Source: Vitrella brassicaformis (Eukaryota > Sar > Vitrellaceae). Taken from it: 42,371 bases of DNA. The notes under the pieces are model-generated. The model saw nothing but the letters and a program-made list of their open reading frames with translations, did not search any database and was not told the DNA's origin. The stretch covers positions 1 through 42,371 of the forward strand of contig CDMY01000346.1 in assembly GCA_001179505.1 (NCBI GenBank), in the 5' to 3' direction. This document shows positions 33,063-42,371 of this stretch, piece after piece (within the stretch, counting starts at the first letter, position 1; each line of letters starts with the position of its first letter). Position numbers and translations under genes: made by a program.

Positions 33063-34247
33063 ATGCGATCCTCTCTGCCCTTCCTGATCTCGCTGCTCCC
33101 GCTCCTCACCCTCTCCGAACATTCTTCTGCGGCCTGTTCAACTGGCAGAGGCAAGATCCACGCCCCTCTGCGTCGCCTGGCAAGCCAACATCTCCTTGCG
33201 ACACCCCACCGCCTCCCGTCGGCGTTTCTGAGGTTGCGGGGGATCAGGCGAGTCACGAGCAGCACGAGCAGCGCAAGGCACACCCCTGGAGAGGCAGGTT
33301 TGGGCCGCGGAGGCATCCCTGGACGAATCTGGAGTTGGAGTCGGCCAAGGACGGGGGTGAGCATGGCGTATGACCAGGAAAACATCTTCAAGAAGGTACG
33401 TCCTCAAGAGGACACACATCATGGCGTTGCGCACGTGCAGAGCTCACGGGGGTCTGCTTGGTTCGGTTTGGTCAGATCATTGAAGGAGCGGTACCATGCT
33501 TCAAGATATTTGAGGTGTGTGACAGGCAACTGACACACACACGCAGACAGACAGGCAGGGAAGAATGGTGGCGGATCCATGTGCTTGCTCACCTCTGTGT
33601 CTGTGTATGGCCAGACGGATCACTGCATTGCCATACTCGATGCATTTCCAATGGTATCTATCAGTGAACAGCACAGCACAGCACTGTGTGCGGACACGTG
33701 GATCAGATCGGCCCAACCATGGTGCGCGTGTTTGTTTCTGTGTGCAGGTCCGCGGTCATTCTTTACTGATACCGAAGGCAGAGGTCGTCACTTTGATGGA
33801 TCTGCAGCCCGACACGGCTGCCAACGTGCTCAAGGAACTCCCCAGACTCTGCAAGGTGCGGTGCGCACCAGCCGTCAAGACCCATACATAGATAATCCAC
33901 ATCGATTGGCATCGGTGTGTGTGTGTGTCATGACGCAGGCCGTCATGGCGGCCACCAATGCGGATGGCGTGAATGTGTTCCAAAACAACCTCCCCTCTGC
34001 AGGGCAGGGTAACTTCTCAGCCACAGACACACATGTGCTGCGTATGTCTGTCTGTCCTTGTGTGGTTGATGCAGTGGTGATGCATGCCCATTTCCATGTG
34101 GTGCCCCGGTTCACGGGCGACAATCTCATGAGGTTTCCCGGCTCTGCCAAGACCATGATCGACCAGCAGGAGGGCGGCGCTGTGCTGGCACAGATACAGG
34201 CCAAGATGGACGACCAGACGCAGGAGGGCGGCACCGGGGAGACCTGA
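33063..34247 (+). CDS. HIT-family nucleotide hydrolase with N-terminal leader
   Basis: Six exons (33063-33395, 33476-33514, 33615-33653, 33748-33855, 33939-34008, 34075-34247) join in phase to 253 residues. The HIT core reads NIFKK, IIEGAVPCFKIFE, CIAILDAFPM, GHSLLIPKAE, NVFQNNLPSAGQ and the histidine triad HAHFHVVPRF, whose middle His forms the nucleotidyl intermediate. Such enzymes hydrolyse AMP-lysine-type phosphoramidates or dinucleotides. The first 110 residues are extra: from the Met at 33063 a signal-like core (LPFLISLLPLLTL) is followed by a basic, Ser-rich, acid-poor stretch, suggesting delivery to the plastid or another organelle. An upstream in-frame Met at 33003 would lengthen the leader and bury the hydrophobic core. 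The small exons of exactly 39 nt are unusual but phase-consistent. Confidence 0.9.
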
Positions 34248-34980
34248 ACAAATCAGCGGGGGCGGGGCGTGTGTCTGTGTGCGTGTGTGTCCATGGTGTG
34301 AGCCGCTTTATGAAGTGCCCCCTCTTTCTCCCATGTGTGCCTTTCCTTTGTGACTTTACCGCTGTGAGAGTGTGCCGTGTCGTGTTTCGCAAATGCCGCG
34401 CCTCTTTTCGTGCCCCTTTATGTACGTGCGACGCGCTGGCGATTGATGATTTTCAGAGAGAGGTCACGGCGACGCGATAGAACTTTGATAGGGAAGACGT
34501 GCGTGAAGAGGATATGTGCGTGAGTATGAGAGTATGAGAGCCAGGCACTTGACGAGGACAATGCACACACGAAGGAGTAAGAGGTAATCAATCAGTCGAT
34601 CCATCAGTCGATCCATCAGTCGATCGTTGAGCCACGCGAGCCACGCAAACCACGGAGACATGCAGCAGTCAGTAAGAGTCAGTCAGGCGCCGCCACTGCT
34701 TCCCCCTACCCCGATCGACTCGCCCCATAGTCGTCTATTTCTTTGTGGCGTTGCTGCCTAGCTATAGGTTTGCGGGCGGCTGTGTGTGCTGCATTGATGC
34801 AGTCTTTCGCTCGTGGGTTAAGTCGTGCCCTGTCTGTGCGTATGTGTACGTGGGTGTGCGAGAGAGGTCAGTCGACGAGGGAGACCAGTCACCTTAATCG
34901 GGTAGTTCATTTGTTTAAGTAATTCCGCCACAAGCAAACACGCAATGCACCGATCACGTATCGACAACGACAAAAACACT
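34248..34980. other. Intergenic region, no gene recognised
   Basis: About 730 bp after the HIT gene. It contains short direct repeats of AGTCGATCCATC type near 34595-34625. Open frames are short and unsupported. Confidence 0.5.
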
Positions 34981-34984
34981 CACT

Positions 34985-35560
34985 CTGTCAGACACATCCC
35001 ACGGCCAATGCACAGCAGCGTTCTTCTTCCGCACGAACAGCTGCACGAAGCCGCCGCCCCCATCTTCGCGCGAAGATGGGGGCGGCGGTGTCGTTCAGCT
35101 CTTCGTATGGAGGGGGCACGCACACTCATTGGCGGACAGACATCCCCCCGGAAGAAACCCTTCCACACACGACCATACACACAACACCGACTCTCGGGGG
35201 GGTGAGGGTCGTCACATGGCAGTCACCAACACAAAATCGGAGGCGTATCTGGACCGTCCAGACATGCCGTCGATTTGTTGAAGGTCTGACAGGCGAGGAG
35301 CCCCATCGACCACCCATCTCTCTCTCTCTCACCACTAACACCTATCGACAACACAGAAGAACAGCCAGACAAGTCGCACATCGCTCCCCAACACACGCAC
35401 ACTCCTATGCGGACCCCTCCCGTGGTTGCGGTCCAGGTGCTCGCGAAAGAGACCTACAACGAGTCGATCGACCAGACAGGCCTTCGATTCGTTGTCGGCC
35501 TCTTTGGCGAACACCTTACCGCTATGGTACACGGACGAGCGCGTGGATATATCTGAGCAG
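34985..35560 (+). pseudogene. Inverted pair of kinase N-lobe fragments
   Basis: Around a perfect palindrome centred at 35069/35070, both strands encode a kinase glycine loop. The minus strand reads EDGGGGFVQLFVRKKN, the plus strand EDGGGGVVQLFVWRG; the intact kinase at 1444-3251 has GEGGYGFLQLFVRRPD. Farther on the plus strand, near 35410-35465, PPVVAVQVLAKETYNESI matches LPVVAVKALAKETYEDSI of that kinase, but the ATP-anchoring Lys is Gln. No hinge, catalytic loop or C-lobe follows on either strand. This is a broken, head-to-head duplicated relative of the kinase cluster about 32 kb away. It could also be a pseudokinase fragment that is still expressed. Confidence 0.65.
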
Positions 35561-36302
35561 CTTGAAGTTCAGATCATCACAAGACCACCACAAGCCCGCC
35601 CTCCCGCCTTCGTAGGAGCCCCGGACACTGAGGGAATGGACACCACACACACAGCCAGCGTCGCACATGCATGGGAAAGGAGAGGCCCCTCCCTCCCTCC
35701 GTCGACTCAGTCACCTGCAATGGCTGCGATGCCCAGGAGGGATCCGGGATCTCTCCCTCTTCTCAACGAGCCGCTGCCAGCCAGTCATCCCTTGTCTGCC
35801 GCCTCACTGCTCGTGCGATGTCGTCGTCATCGGCTGCCTTGCCGCCTCCAGATCTTCGAGCTGTGAGAGATGCGGCCGCCTCTTCGATGAAATATGAGTT
35901 AATCTGGCCAACAAACTCGGCTGTAGCAGTCAGTCAACGGTCGTGGTCTCCTCTTTTTCCTCCGCTTCCGCTTGCGAGCTTTCCGTTCCTGAGCTTGCCC
36001 CTTTCTCGGCGTTTTCGCCTTCCCACAGCAGCGTGAGTTCCCTGGGACGCTGGTGCGCCAAGCAGATGGACAACGATGATGCATTCATCATCCATCTCCT
36101 CTCTCCGTGTGTCTGCTGTGTCTGTTGTTTGTTGCTTTGTTGTCAGCGGTGTTTGAGTCAGTGGCGCCGAGGAGCAGCTTCATCTGCCACAGGTATGTAA
36201 CCGCACACGGATGGATGGATGGATGGATGGCGTGAATGGCTGCAGTGGGCGTAGCTTGCGAGATGTTTCCGACGACTTAGAGCCGATCATCGCATAGAAA
36301 TC
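35561..36302. other. Region without a firm gene
   Basis: A plus-strand frame from about 35671 to 36036 is open and contains MSSSSAALPPPDLRAV, with a GTGAGA donor-like site, but no clean continuation was found. A GGAT repeat lies near 36210-36228. It could be the 5' region of the next gene or remnants of the kinase duplication. Confidence 0.4.
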
Positions 36303-38633
36303 ATGTCTGAGAGGGACACACAGGTGAGGCAGCTCAAAGGGGTGATTGTGCCATCGCCTGTTGCTGCCGGTTTCTCAGGGGCAGAGCCGTGGTTTGGCGG
36401 CCTCAGCTGGTGCTGCTGGTGGTAGTGCTGGTGCTGGTGGTGGTGGGGAGGAGGACGAGGACAGTGTAGCTGCGACCGATGGAGAAACGGTGAGACCGAC
36501 CAGAGGCAATGAGTGACAGACAGACACACTCACCGCTCTGCCGCTGCCTGTGTGTTGTGCAGGTGCTCATGTTGGTGACGCCCTTCCTGCCGCTCCACAT
36601 CCTCGTCCCTCTCCCCCTGCGGCGGCCCAACAGCGCCAAGCTGCTGTGGGAAGAGGCGGCAATCAGCCACACACGGCTCTTCATCGACTGCGCAGCCAAA
36701 GCTGACCACCAGTACTGGCATTCGCCGACCGAGGGCCGCAGGTTTTGGCAGCGCATCCCCCTTCCCTCCGTCGAGCGCGTAGCGGCACGGCTCACCGGCC
36801 TCACCGAGATCACCCTCTGCCACCCCGAGTACCGCCGCGTGCGCAGCCCCACCCCTGAGAACCACCCCGTGTGGTGCAGCGACGTGTTGGTCTCTGTCAT
36901 TGAGACCACAGCCGCCCCGCGCGCCCGGCCCGATGGACACGCAGACGCCAGTCGGCTGGAGACCATCGCATTCGAGAAGGTGCGGCTGAGTCGGGCGGAG
37001 CTTCTCGACCTGCGGCCGCAGCGTCCCCGTCTCCCTGATCGCCTCGCCGAGCCCCCCACCCTCCCGTCGCTCAAGGTTGTTACAGGAGCCGTCGAAGATC
37101 TTGATGTCCTGGCCGACAGAGGGTGGAGGGTGCCGTCACTAGAGCGCGTGGAGCAGCAGGGCTGGGGGGCGGACCAGTTGATCCACTTCATCAGCTCGTC
37201 ACGGTCGCTGCAGCACGTCGGCGGGAGTCTGTCGGATGATGGCTGGGCCAGTGTGTTTGAGGGCATGCCCGAGGCCACTGCTGGGCAGAGGGGGCCACTT
37301 GCACGTCTGCAGAGTATCGGCACCATCGAGCTGCACGACAGTCCTGAGGCGGCCCGTGGAGCGATCGCCAGACTGCAGGTACGTAAGCAGCAATGGATGC
37401 CGTTGGTGCAATATAGGTCAGTTTGGATGCCATCTTCCTGTGTATAGGTGGCACTAGCGTCGCGTGGCTGCCGCCGGTCGCTCACTCAGCTGGTCGTGGA
37501 GGGCCTCAACGTCATCAACAGCAGTGTCCTTCCCGTCATGCAGTCCCTCGAGTCGCTACACAAGACGTGCTGCCGAGCCGACGCCCCAGTCGTCTTCGAG
37601 GCCCAAAATGTCCCCACACGTGTCCCCAGACGTGTCGCCAGTGTCGACCTGTCGCTCTTCTACAGCGACGACCTTCCCGCCAACCCCTCGCCCCTCTTCA
37701 AGACGATGATGCAACAACTCGCACGGCAGACGAACAGGGTGAAGTACGTCATCAGCGAGCATGACCTCACCCACCCAGTCGACAGCCCCAGTAAGGCCGC
37801 CATCGGCATCGCCGAGAGCCTCACATTTGACGGTGTGCGCTTCGTGGCGGTCGTTGATGCCCCTGGCTTCGTCCCCCCTCCCGACACCCCATTGCCCCAT
37901 CCCACCATCATAAACCACCTGCAGCAGTTCCCAAATTCCGTGGGATTGCTGGAGATTCGCAGCCGGCTGGGCGGTGAAGCGGGTCGGCTGCTGGCCCAGA
38001 AGATGCCCACTGAGTTGAGGAATGTGGAGTTCGGGAGCGCTGTGAGCGCACAGGACCGACGGGTCGTGTTGGAGGGGCTGGGCAAGGGGAGGCAGGTGGG
38101 CACCGTCAGCGTCGGTGAATGGGCGGAGGGGGTCAGTCTCACGGACGGCCCCTTCGACGGCTGGACGTCGGACAGCTTCCCCTCGATTCACAGCGTAGAG
38201 ATACACCACTTGTGGGGTACGCACACACACGGAGGGTGGTTCAGCTTACGTGTGCATCATCGCCGTGTGTATGTGGTGTTCCTCAGGGCTCGATGAGCTG
38301 TATCCCTCTGCTGCTGCTGAGACCATCCGCGAGGGCATCTCATCCGTTGTCGGTGCCGTGCGAGGCCTGGAGAGTTTCTCAGTGCACGTGAAATGCGTCC
38401 GGTTCGTTCGCGACTCCGTTCGCGTCGCCGTTCGCAAGCTGCTTCCCACCGGCACGATCATCGGCCCCGGTCAAGCCAAGAAGGAGAAGCTCCACTACCT
38501 TCAACCCACCAAGTCGTCGTTAGCGAAGGTGCAACAGGCCAAGAAGAAGGGCACGATGATCGGCCCCAGCTTCACCATCGACACACGGGACCTCGGATTG
38601 TGGATTGAGGTGACTGCAAGGCGTCTCTCTTAG
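36303..38633 (+). CDS. Unrecognised 687-residue protein
   Basis: Five exons (36303-36323, 36379-36489, 36563-37378, 37448-38216, 38287-38633) join in phase. The start is a short exon, MSERDTQ, followed by an Ala/Gly-rich acidic spacer (GAGGGGEEDED). The main body is long, with recurring segments such as LARLQSIGTIELHD, RSLTQLVVEGLNVI and ELRNVEFGSA that look like very degenerate leucine-rich-type beta-alpha units. The C-terminal 60 residues are Lys-rich (GQAKKEKLHYLQP). There is no signal peptide or membrane segment. I do not recognise the family; a degenerate LRR or F-box-associated fold is a guess. The coding exons are strongly GC-rich and open over 800 nt, so the gene itself is secure. Confidence 0.8.
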
Positions 38634-39481
38634 AGGGTGAGGCGGAGCACTGCATCCGTCGCCCTCGCAATACGAGTGCGTGTGTGTGTGTTCAGGCTGT
38701 GTGTCGAGTCGAGCCAGTCGTGACACAAAAGCACCGTGCCGTAGCACTCACATCCTATCCGTCTGTGTGCGCGTCTGTATAGCTGTCTGTCTGTGTGTGT
38801 GCATAGAGGGAGGGTGCATTGGTGCGTTTGCCGCATGGCTGCCTCGTCGATGGATGGACGGATGGATGTGTTCAAACGCGGCGTGCCTGCAGTCCTGCGA
38901 CGTGTCCTGCGTCTGTGTGTCTGTGTGGGCAAAATGTCACCTTTGGGCGGGCAAAATGTGTGTTTATTAGTCCTGCTCGCTTTCTGCTACTCAGTAGCCC
39001 AGCCGACCCTCTCTCTGTCTCTCTGTCTCTGGAAGCAGAGGGCACACGGCCGGCAGACAGACGGACAGACGGGCGGCATGTCGGCGTGATGGGTAGTGTG
39101 TTGAACGGATGGGTATCTACCTGTCTAAGTGGGATTGTGCACATGTCAGTCATCTCATGTCAATGTCGGCAAACCAACGGCACGCATCCCATCAATCGAT
39201 GCACGAGGCTTCATCCATCCAATCATCCAATCGACCGTCAGTCAGTCAGTCAGTCATACGTTCCTTCCCCGCTCGCACACGAGCGCACGCACCCATCCAT
39301 TCATCCATCAATTCATCCATGCACTCTGTGTGCAGTCGGCCATACACACACCGTAAGCCTCTCAGAGAGATGCGCTAGGATAGACCACCCAGCCAACCCT
39401 CTCATCATATGACCGATGCGATGCAGCAATCCACCACCACCACCGTCCCGACAACAGTGTCTGTCATCCTTCTATCTATTT
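38634..39481. other. Intergenic region with simple repeats
   Basis: About 850 bp with GTCT-, TCAG- and CATC-type short repeats (for example 39240-39256). Open frames are short and repeat-derived. No gene is supported. Confidence 0.5.
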
Positions 39482-39739
39482 CTACACCCATACTCCCACA
39501 GAGGGCGGCCTCTCTGCCCACACCCTCACTCCTCGATCCCTCTGTCGGTCACTCGTCGTCCTCCTGCGCTTGTTGGGTAAGCTGGCGGTGCTCTCGTTGG
39601 GGCTGTTGTCTAGCTCGTCCATCGACATGTCGTCGATGTCGGGGGTGGCCTCTGCCGCTGCCATGGCGCCCCTCCTCCCCGCGCTTGTCCCGCTCGTCAC
39701 CACTCGTGTGAGCCGATAACAACTGCTGCAGCGCCTCAA
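39482..39739 (-). CDS. Possible exon(s) of an acidic, NLS-containing protein
   Basis: The minus strand from about 39664 encodes MAAAEATPDIDDMSMDELDN followed by a basic NKRRRTT patch that looks like a nuclear localisation signal. An Ala/Pro-rich frame near 39900-39790 upstream could be a preceding exon but the join is not resolved. No domain is recognised. The evidence is composition only. Confidence 0.28.
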   Translation of the reverse strand: MRRCSSCYRLTRVVTSGTSAGRRGAMAAAEATPDIDDMSMDELDNSPNESTASLPNKRRRTTSDRQRDRGVRVWAERPPSVGVWV

Positions 39740-41360
39740 TCATCGACAGACCTTCACGGCTCCTCTGGCTGGCTGCTCGTTAGAGTGCCTGGGCGCCCGG
39801 GCACCTCTTGAGGTAGGGGTCGGCGCCGCTGCAGCTGCAGCTACTGCCGCTGCTGGGGCAGGGGCGGGGTGGGACGACTGTTGGCATGAAGGGCGGCCTC
39901 TACTCTTGAGCACACGGCGTACGCCCGTGACCGTTGGCCGTTGGGCGAGCAGAAAGGAGAAAACACCGATTTCATTCAGGGCGCTCGAAAGAAGACCGCA
40001 GGCGGCCGGGCGCCGTGCCCATTAAGGAGTGTGTGAATGTCGCGGTTGGTGCTTCTCGGAGTCTTCATCTTTTAATTGCATTCCTTCACAAGTTCACTGA
40101 GGTCCGCCTCCACCATTGATTGCATCGAGTGTAGGAATGCAATGAGTGGCTTGCCAAACGTTAACGAATGCATGAGTGCAGGCAGGGCAGAGAGCAAAGG
40201 AAAACAAAACACCTGTGTCAGTCAATCGGTCAGGTGCATAAGTAGTGGGTGGTACTGCTGGAGGGGCTCAGCAAGTATGGCAGGCACGGCGCATCACTGC
40301 AAACAAGTGACTGTGACTATCGAGCGCGTTGTACAGAGCGGACATTGCGCTGTCAGCGGCAGCTATGAAAATGAAGGACCACACACACACACACACACAT
40401 GAGGTGGCCAAGAACACAAACATACAGAGAGCCAAGTTGTCACGCCAATACTCAAATGGCTGCCGCCGACGGTCGGGATGGGAAAGGGAGAGCGATGCCG
40501 AGTACTGTACAGCGATCGTCATGGCTTGACGATGGCACGCACAATGTCATCCGCGAGGCGCGACCAAGTCACTGCTGTCTGTCAGTCAGTCAGTGAGGTC
40601 ACCTGCTCACTTATATCCACCCACCATAAACACACACACTGCATTCAGGTAAGGTCGGTGGTGTGTGAGTGTGTGTCACCGGTGAGTGAGTGGGATGAGT
40701 GTCGCTAGTGCATGGCATGTAGCCGTCCGAAGTAAGTGTATGGTGTGTGTGTCTGTGTGTGTCTGTCTACACATGAAAACATCTGGCTGGTGCACAGAAA
40801 CAGGAGAAAGTGTTCTCCTCTCTCGGTCGCCTGGCTACAACGCGTCAGGTCGGGTCAGGTCAGGTTAGGGGGGAAAACAAAGACGGGAGAATTGCATGAA
40901 AAGTCATTCACAAATAAGTCAGTCACGCAACCAGAAAGTACCCACCAGAAAATGCCAATCAATGTCTACACCGACCGACACTCAGACATGATGGCGTGCG
41001 TGCTAGCACACCATTTCCCCTCCCCGCCATCCACCCCCTCCTCACGCAGCTCACTCGCCCCCCTCTTCCTTGTACGGCCTGCGTCGCCGGGCTGCTGCTG
41101 CGTGAGGTAAGTCGTCGACAAGGATGCACACACACATCTCACGCACTGCACCCAGCCGCACTCACCCAGGCCCTCCCCGCCACTCACCCATCCATCCATC
41201 CATCCACCCACCATCAGCCGACCTCCCGCCCCCGACAAGCACCACCACCACCACCGCCAACGACAATGTAGACAGACGGGGAATAGACAGCGACACACCG
41301 CACCCACGCACACCGACAAGACGTAATCAACACAGACGAAAAGGGAGTGTCCACACCATA
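39740..41360. other. Region without recognised genes
   Basis: About 1.6 kb containing a CA run at 40381-40399, scattered GTCA-type short repeats and CCATC/CCACC-rich tracts near 41180-41270. A minus-strand open frame at 40966-41442 is low-complexity and overlaps the repeats. I support no gene or RNA here. Confidence 0.45.
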
Positions 41361-41362
41361 CC

Positions 41363-41525
41363 GAGGGACAAAAAGAAAAGGACAAAGCAGTGTCACCACC
41401 ATACGGAGGGACAAAAAGAAAAGGAGAAAACAGTGTCACCACCCTACGGAGGGACAGAAACGAGAAAACAGTGTCACCACCCTACGGAGAGACAGAAAGA
41501 AAAGGAGAAAGGAGAAGAAAAGGCA
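41363..41525. repeat. Imperfect tandem repeat, unit about 38-46 bp
   Basis: At least three and a half units, each with a purine-rich part (GACAAAAAGAAAAGGA) followed by CAGTGTCACCACC and TACGGAG. The third unit is shortened. The strand bias is strong: the plus strand is purine-rich. No coding role is evident. Confidence 0.85.
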
Positions 41526-41575
41526 ACGGGTAGGGCTGCTGACTCAAAAGCAATACAATAGAATACACTAATTAA

Positions 41576-42371
41576 CTAACAAAAAATGGCCATCCTCCCC
41601 CGTCTGTCTACATATATGGGGGCGCGGGGGCCTCTTCTCGTGGTGGCGGTGGGTGGTGGGTGGGGTGCTTCTCGTCGGCCGGAGAGGGCACAGACGCTGC
41701 GGGCTGGCCGATGGCCGAACGACTTCAGCCCCTCCAGGAGGTCACTGTTGCCGGTGGTGGGTGCTAGTGGCTGAGATGGACGAAGTGCAGCCTCGGTGTG
41801 GATGGACGATCCGCCTTGTTCGGGTGTGGACTGATGGTGCTGCGGTAGTCCTCTATGGGTCGCTCCACATTCCTCCCGATGCCGATGTCGCGCCGCTCCG
41901 CTGCCCGACGTATCGACCACAAGAGATGGGAACTGAGCCATCCTCTCCCTTGACAGCGGTCTATGTGGTGATGCCCGTGACGGAACAACCCGCTGGCCGG
42001 TGAAGAAGAGGTGGATGTCTCCCGTGTAGGTGCGCACTCGCCGGTCGCCGGAGGAGTCGCGGACAGAGACGATGGGCATGTCGGCGAAGGGCTGCCCAGC
42101 TACGCCAGAGGCAGGCTCCTGGCGGAAGGCCAGCTGGTCGGGCACCTGATCGACCATTAAGTCGCTCGAATCGCCCGCAACGGTCGCCCTCCCGGGGGAT
42201 TCTCGTGAATGAACGCCTCCAGTATGTAGTCGCCCGCCTCGTTGACACCAAGTCGAAGAGTTTAGCTGGTTGCGTGTGCCGAACGGACCGACGGTTGAGG
42301 TGCAGCAGCCGCCGCCGGCAGGCTTGAGCAGCGGCATGACGTAGCCCCCACTAATGCCGGTATCAAGTCAT
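41576..42371 (-). CDS. Partial gene for an Ig-like repeat (adhesin-type) protein
   Basis: A minus-strand frame is open from near the window edge to 41576. Its middle, LAFRQEPASGVAGQPFADMP followed by IVSVRDSSGD and later AQFPSLVVDTSGSG, has the pattern of the Ig-like or filamin-like repeats found in large protist and bacterial surface proteins (QP..x..G..F...P.V.V.D..G, then G.A.F..L.V...G). A neighbouring piece of the same kind, LGVNEAGDYILEAFIHENPP (about 42260-42200), lies in another frame. Either an intron or frameshifts separate them. The last 80 residues before 41576 do not look domain-like and probably pass a missed splice donor. The gene continues past the right edge. Confidence 0.45.

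Noticed and set aside
39782-39805. GC-rich near-palindrome as a regulatory site or terminator
   Set aside because: Imperfect, short and isolated in GC-rich sequence; no neighbouring gene is firm enough to assign a role.

Overview
This is nuclear DNA of an intron-rich eukaryote. Introns are mostly 50-110 nt with GT-AG ends, their 3' splice sites are often preceded by TG-rich runs, and genes are packed on both strands with intergenic distances that are often below 200 nt. The gene content fits an alveolate with a secondary plastid: a plastid-type leader on a shikimate-kinase-like protein, octotricopeptide-like (OPR) organelle RNA-binding repeats, a type II membrane-anchored papain protease and an RJL-type small GTPase. 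A chromerid such as Vitrella is my best guess, but that is inference, not an identification. Exon joins given here were checked by hand for splice dinucleotides and reading phase; no transcript evidence was available.

Left part (1-9.5 kb): a minus-strand cluster of related protein kinase genes, two decayed copies (1-1185) and one intact copy (1444-3251); a possible remnant of a BRI3/LITAF-like membrane protein (about 4111-4516); a 13-exon ankyrin-repeat gene (8334 down to 4308); and, divergently, a four-EF-hand calmodulin-like gene (8353-9461).

Middle part (10.3-20.7 kb): type II pantothenate kinase (first step of CoA synthesis), a METTL21-type lysine methyltransferase, an RJL-like GTPase without a DnaJ domain, and a 17-exon secreted NUDT9-like Nudix gene with a Cys-rich tail. 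Head-to-head with the last is a second secreted Cys-rich gene whose third exon is split by a 1.8-kb element with 281-bp inverted ends; the element contains a 300-N assembly gap.

Right part (21.2-42.4 kb): a 14-exon gene fusing OPR-like helical repeats to an RluA-type pseudouridine synthase; a papain-family protease; a plastid-targeted inactive shikimate-kinase-like protein with a C-terminal CS domain; a HIT-family protein; an inverted, palindrome-centred pair of kinase N-lobe fragments; a 687-residue protein of unknown family; several kilobases of repeat-rich apparently non-coding DNA; and at the right edge part of a gene for an Ig-like repeat protein.

The most interesting items are the OPR-pseudouridine synthase fusion, the inverted-repeat element whose removal with a 2-bp target duplication exactly restores a five-exon reading frame, the secreted Nudix/Cys-rich pair, and the decaying kinase family with its head-to-head palindromic fragment.
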